NCBI GenBank assembly: GCA_946627685.1
Contig: CAMOVV010000053.1
Span: 1 to 7,389 of the forward strand
Reading direction: 5' to 3'
DNA: 7,389 nucleotides
From: an uncultured Bacteroidales bacterium
GTDB lineage: Bacteria; Bacteroidota; Bacteroidia; Bacteroidales; UBA932
The translations under genes were made by a program, and so were the position numbers. The notes under the pieces are model-generated. The model saw nothing but the letters and a program-made list of their open reading frames with translations. It had not been told where the DNA came from and made no database searches. The first letter of the stretch is position 1. Each line of letters opens with the position of its first letter. Shown here piece after piece: positions 5,396-7,389 of this stretch.

Positions 5396-7389
5396 TCAAA
5401 GTTTTATTTTCTTTACAAGGGTCTCTCCCTTTTTCAGTTTCACAACCTCGTCCCCGAGAAGGAAGGAGGCGTCTTTCCAGGCTTCAAGCTTGACGACGGC
5501 CTTCCCGGGAGAGACTTCCCCGCTCACCTTAACTCCGAGGAGGGAGCGGATATCCTTCAGATAAGTCACGCCCTCCCAAGGGTAGCATTTCCCGATTTCA
5601 AGCTTCCCGTACCAGTCGCAGACGACATTATTCAGCAATGACTGCTGGAAGAGTCCGTTGGTGGAAGCATAGTAGGAAATGTCCCAGGTCCGGCTTCCCT
5701 CATACACCTGGATAAAATCCGGATCGATATTCTCCGAGGGGACCATGTTGCCCCAGTCCTTCTTCCATCCCTCGACATTGCCCATGCGGGAACTCGAAAG
5801 CATGAACTCCCCGAGAGTCCAGCCCCAGAAGAACGGTTCCCCCGCTCTTTCAGTGATTTCATAACGGTGGGCGTAAGCGGCGGAAGCGGCCTCCGAAGGC
5901 ATCAGCTCCGTAGGGAGATATGCCAGTTCATTGAGCTGCACGGGATGTTTCTGCATTCCGAAATCCTTCTCTCCGCTGCCCTGGCAAGCATAATAATACC
6001 CTTTTTCCGACTTCAGCGAAGGGAATGCAAGGCCTTCCTTCAGGATTTTGGAATATGTCCAGTCCGGGTCAAGGCCCATGAGCACGGCTCTCTCGAAACA
6101 GTATTTGGCGCTGTAAAGAGAGCACAGATAATCCTTCTGGTTGAAGCCTCCCATCTCGTCCTGTCCCATTCCGGGATTGGCGAAAACATGCCACATGCCA
6201 TCGTCTTCCTTGTTGCAGATGCTCCTGTAGAACGCGGCGCATTCGCGGATTATAGGCTCGGCATACTTCTTCGTCCAGGCATCGTCGTCCACATATATCG
6301 AAGCCTCGTAAGCCATCCTGGCCATATAGGCCGAATTATGGATTTCATAGTAGTACTGGTTCGGCACCTGCGGGTCATGGTAGCCTTCGAAACTGCCGTA
6401 GGGATATCCCCAGGGACAGAAGGCTCCGTCAGCCCCGAAAAGGCGCCTGGCATAGTCCTTCATCCCGTCGAGACGCTCCGCATAGTATTCCGTCCAGGCC
6501 TTCACGACATCCAGATGGCCGGTTGACAGAAGCACCGGAGCTATATATGAAAGGTCCTGGCTATATGCGAAAGGCCAGCAGTTGCCGGCAAATCCCGTAG
6601 GCGGAAGAAGCCCTTTCTTCTGGGCCCTGAACGATGATATCTGGAGATACATGCTGCGGACCCACATCAATTGCGCTTCCCTGTCGGGGAACTCGAGCAT
6701 CCCGGTGTTCCGCCAGGTCTCATGCCACCAGTTCTCCGTCTGGCGCAGGGATTCGTCCACCGCGGTAACGACCTCCGAACCATAGGCAATCCTTACATAC
6801 TTCTCACCTGAAACGGCCAGCCTGAGGCAGTTGTCCTCAACAGAGCCATCGGCGTCGGAATACACGTAGCAATACGCCGGTTCCTGCCCTTCAATGCTCA
6901 TCCGGACCGTCCACCGGCCATTATCTCCCGATATTTCAACCTTCTGCGGAACCTCCTGGGAATAATGCAGATGAAGGATTTTCTCCGCCTCCACTATGAC
7001 ATCCCTTCCCGGTCCTCCGACTTTGAAAAGGAAACATACCATATCATGGTCCACCGGGTCGAACCAGCTTTTGACGGATATGTCGCCGCCGCCTGCGGAG
7101 AACCTGGTGTCGATGGTCCCGTCGTAATAGGACTGGCGCTGCTCGTAGCCGAACACCTCCCGGAATTCCTCTCCCCAGTAGATACGGCATACCGGCAGGA
7201 GATAGTCCATGTTGAACTTCCCCCTCATCCATCGGCCTATATTCAGGAAGGTAGTATTGCCGTATTTCTGCCCGGCCTCCCTGCCCTCCGGACGCACATG
7301 GAGCCCGAACCGGGAGAAACTTCCGCCGAAATATCCGTTAGCCTGGTTAAGGGGAAGAGACACGGGCCCGGGGCACTCTGTGCGGACCA
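5396..7389 (-). CDS. Six-hairpin glycoside hydrolase, GH65/clan GH-L-like (5' end outside window)
   Basis: The frame runs off the right edge. A GTG at 7363 is in frame, but codons before it (…E-C-P-G-P-V-S-L-P) stay open, so the true start is outside and about 664 residues are visible. Numbering from the GTG: an N-terminal beta-sandwich begins with N-Q-A-N-G-Y-F-G-G (6-14); the (alpha/alpha)6 barrel covers about 225-580; a small beta domain ends the protein. GH65-like signs include G-N-C-W-P-F-A-Y-S-Q-D-L (260-271), G-A-D-G-A-F-C-P-W-G-Y (310-320), G-M-G-Q-D-E403-M (candidate general acid, at the place of GH65 G-P-D-E), K472-H-P-V-Q-L-N-E-L, and Y554-E555-G-S-R-T. GH65 enzymes are hydrolases or phosphorylases of alpha-glucosides; related GH95 enzymes cleave fucosides, so substrate and exact family stay open. 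Any signal peptide is not visible. The downstream esterase supports a glycan-degrading operon. Confidence 0.8.
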   Translation of the reverse strand, partial: VRTECPGPVSLPLNQANGYFGGSFSRFGLHVRPEGREAGQKYGNTTFLNIGRWMRGKFNMDYLLPVCRIYWGEEFREVFGYEQRQSYYDGTIDTRFSAGGGDISVKSWFDPVDHDMVCFLFKVGGPGRDVIVEAEKILHLHYSQEVPQKVEISGDNGRWTVRMSIEGQEPAYCYVYSDADGSVEDNCLRLAVSGEKYVRIAYGSEVVTAVDESLRQTENWWHETWRNTGMLEFPDREAQLMWVRSMYLQISSFRAQKKGLLPPTGFAGNCWPFAYSQDLSYIAPVLLSTGHLDVVKAWTEYYAERLDGMKDYARRLFGADGAFCPWGYPYGSFEGYHDPQVPNQYYYEIHNSAYMARMAYEASIYVDDDAWTKKYAEPIIRECAAFYRSICNKEDDGMWHVFANPGMGQDEMGGFNQKDYLCSLYSAKYCFERAVLMGLDPDWTYSKILKEGLAFPSLKSEKGYYYACQGSGEKDFGMQKHPVQLNELAYLPTELMPSEAASAAYAHRYEITERAGEPFFWGWTLGEFMLSSSRMGNVEGWKKDWGNMVPSENIDPDFIQVYEGSRTWDISYYASTNGLFQQSLLNNVVCDWYGKLEIGKCYPWEGVTYLKDIRSLLGVKVSGEVSPGKAVVKLEAWKDASFLLGDEVVKLKKGETLVKKIKL

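Noticed and set aside
5382..5399. TTG start for the esterase.
   Set aside because: It overlaps the hydrolase stop, and the ATG at 5381 gives a clean signal peptide.
7361..7363. GTG as the true start of the glycoside hydrolase.
   Set aside because: The frame remains open to the window edge with plausible protein sequence, and the beta-sandwich would lack its first strands and export signal.
1..7389. Defence system, toxin-antitoxin pair, CRISPR, transposon, integron or phage genes.
   Set aside because: No nuclease, transposase, integrase, antitoxin or spaced repeat array was recognised; all sizeable frames match housekeeping, stress or carbohydrate families.

Overview
The window looks like a normal chromosomal stretch of a member of the Bacteroidota, probably a gut-type Bacteroidales with fairly GC-rich DNA. 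The evidence is the lack of clear Shine-Dalgarno sequences with AT-rich leaders, Lol-type lipoproteins in a dense genome, Bacteroides-style -33/-7 promoter candidates, a DUF362 protein and a glycoside hydrolase paired with a secreted esterase. Genus cannot be read from the sequence. I see no RNA gene, insertion sequence, CRISPR array, prophage or defence system. About 95% of the window is coding, and base composition shows no obvious foreign island.

Layout, left to right. (1) The C-terminal end of a DUF362 protein on + (to 385). (2) A minus-strand pair, msrA then a three-domain regulator (1822 to 396): the regulator has an ScdA_N-like helical domain, a hemerythrin-type di-iron domain like that of YtfE/RIC, and a LuxR DNA-binding domain. 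(3) A 138-base intergenic region holding a candidate msrA promoter and an AT-rich leader for a + strand GNAT acetyltransferase (1961-2434). (4) A minus-strand operon (3760 to 2500) of a Fur-family regulator with Zur-like ligands, an M15 metallopeptidase lipoprotein coupled to it by an ATGA overlap, and a 44-residue lipoprotein or gene stub. (5) A divergent + strand PIG-L deacetylase with a twin-arginine signal (3834-4568), separated from the Fur-family gene by 73 bases that carry a perfect 6-bp inverted repeat. (6) A minus-strand operon of a six-hairpin (GH65-like) glycoside hydrolase, whose 5' end lies outside the window, and a secreted alpha/beta-hydrolase esterase.

How the genes may work together: the msrA/regulator pair reads as an oxidative or nitrosative stress unit, in which a di-iron protein senses and MsrA repairs oxidised methionine. 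The Fur-family regulator sits between two exported enzymes of zinc-dependent families, suggesting a metal-responsive envelope unit. The hydrolase and esterase, perhaps with the PIG-L deacetylase, suggest degradation of an acylated glycan. The most noteworthy item is the hemerythrin-LuxR fusion; the zinc-themed regulator neighbourhood comes second. Both functional readings are inference.
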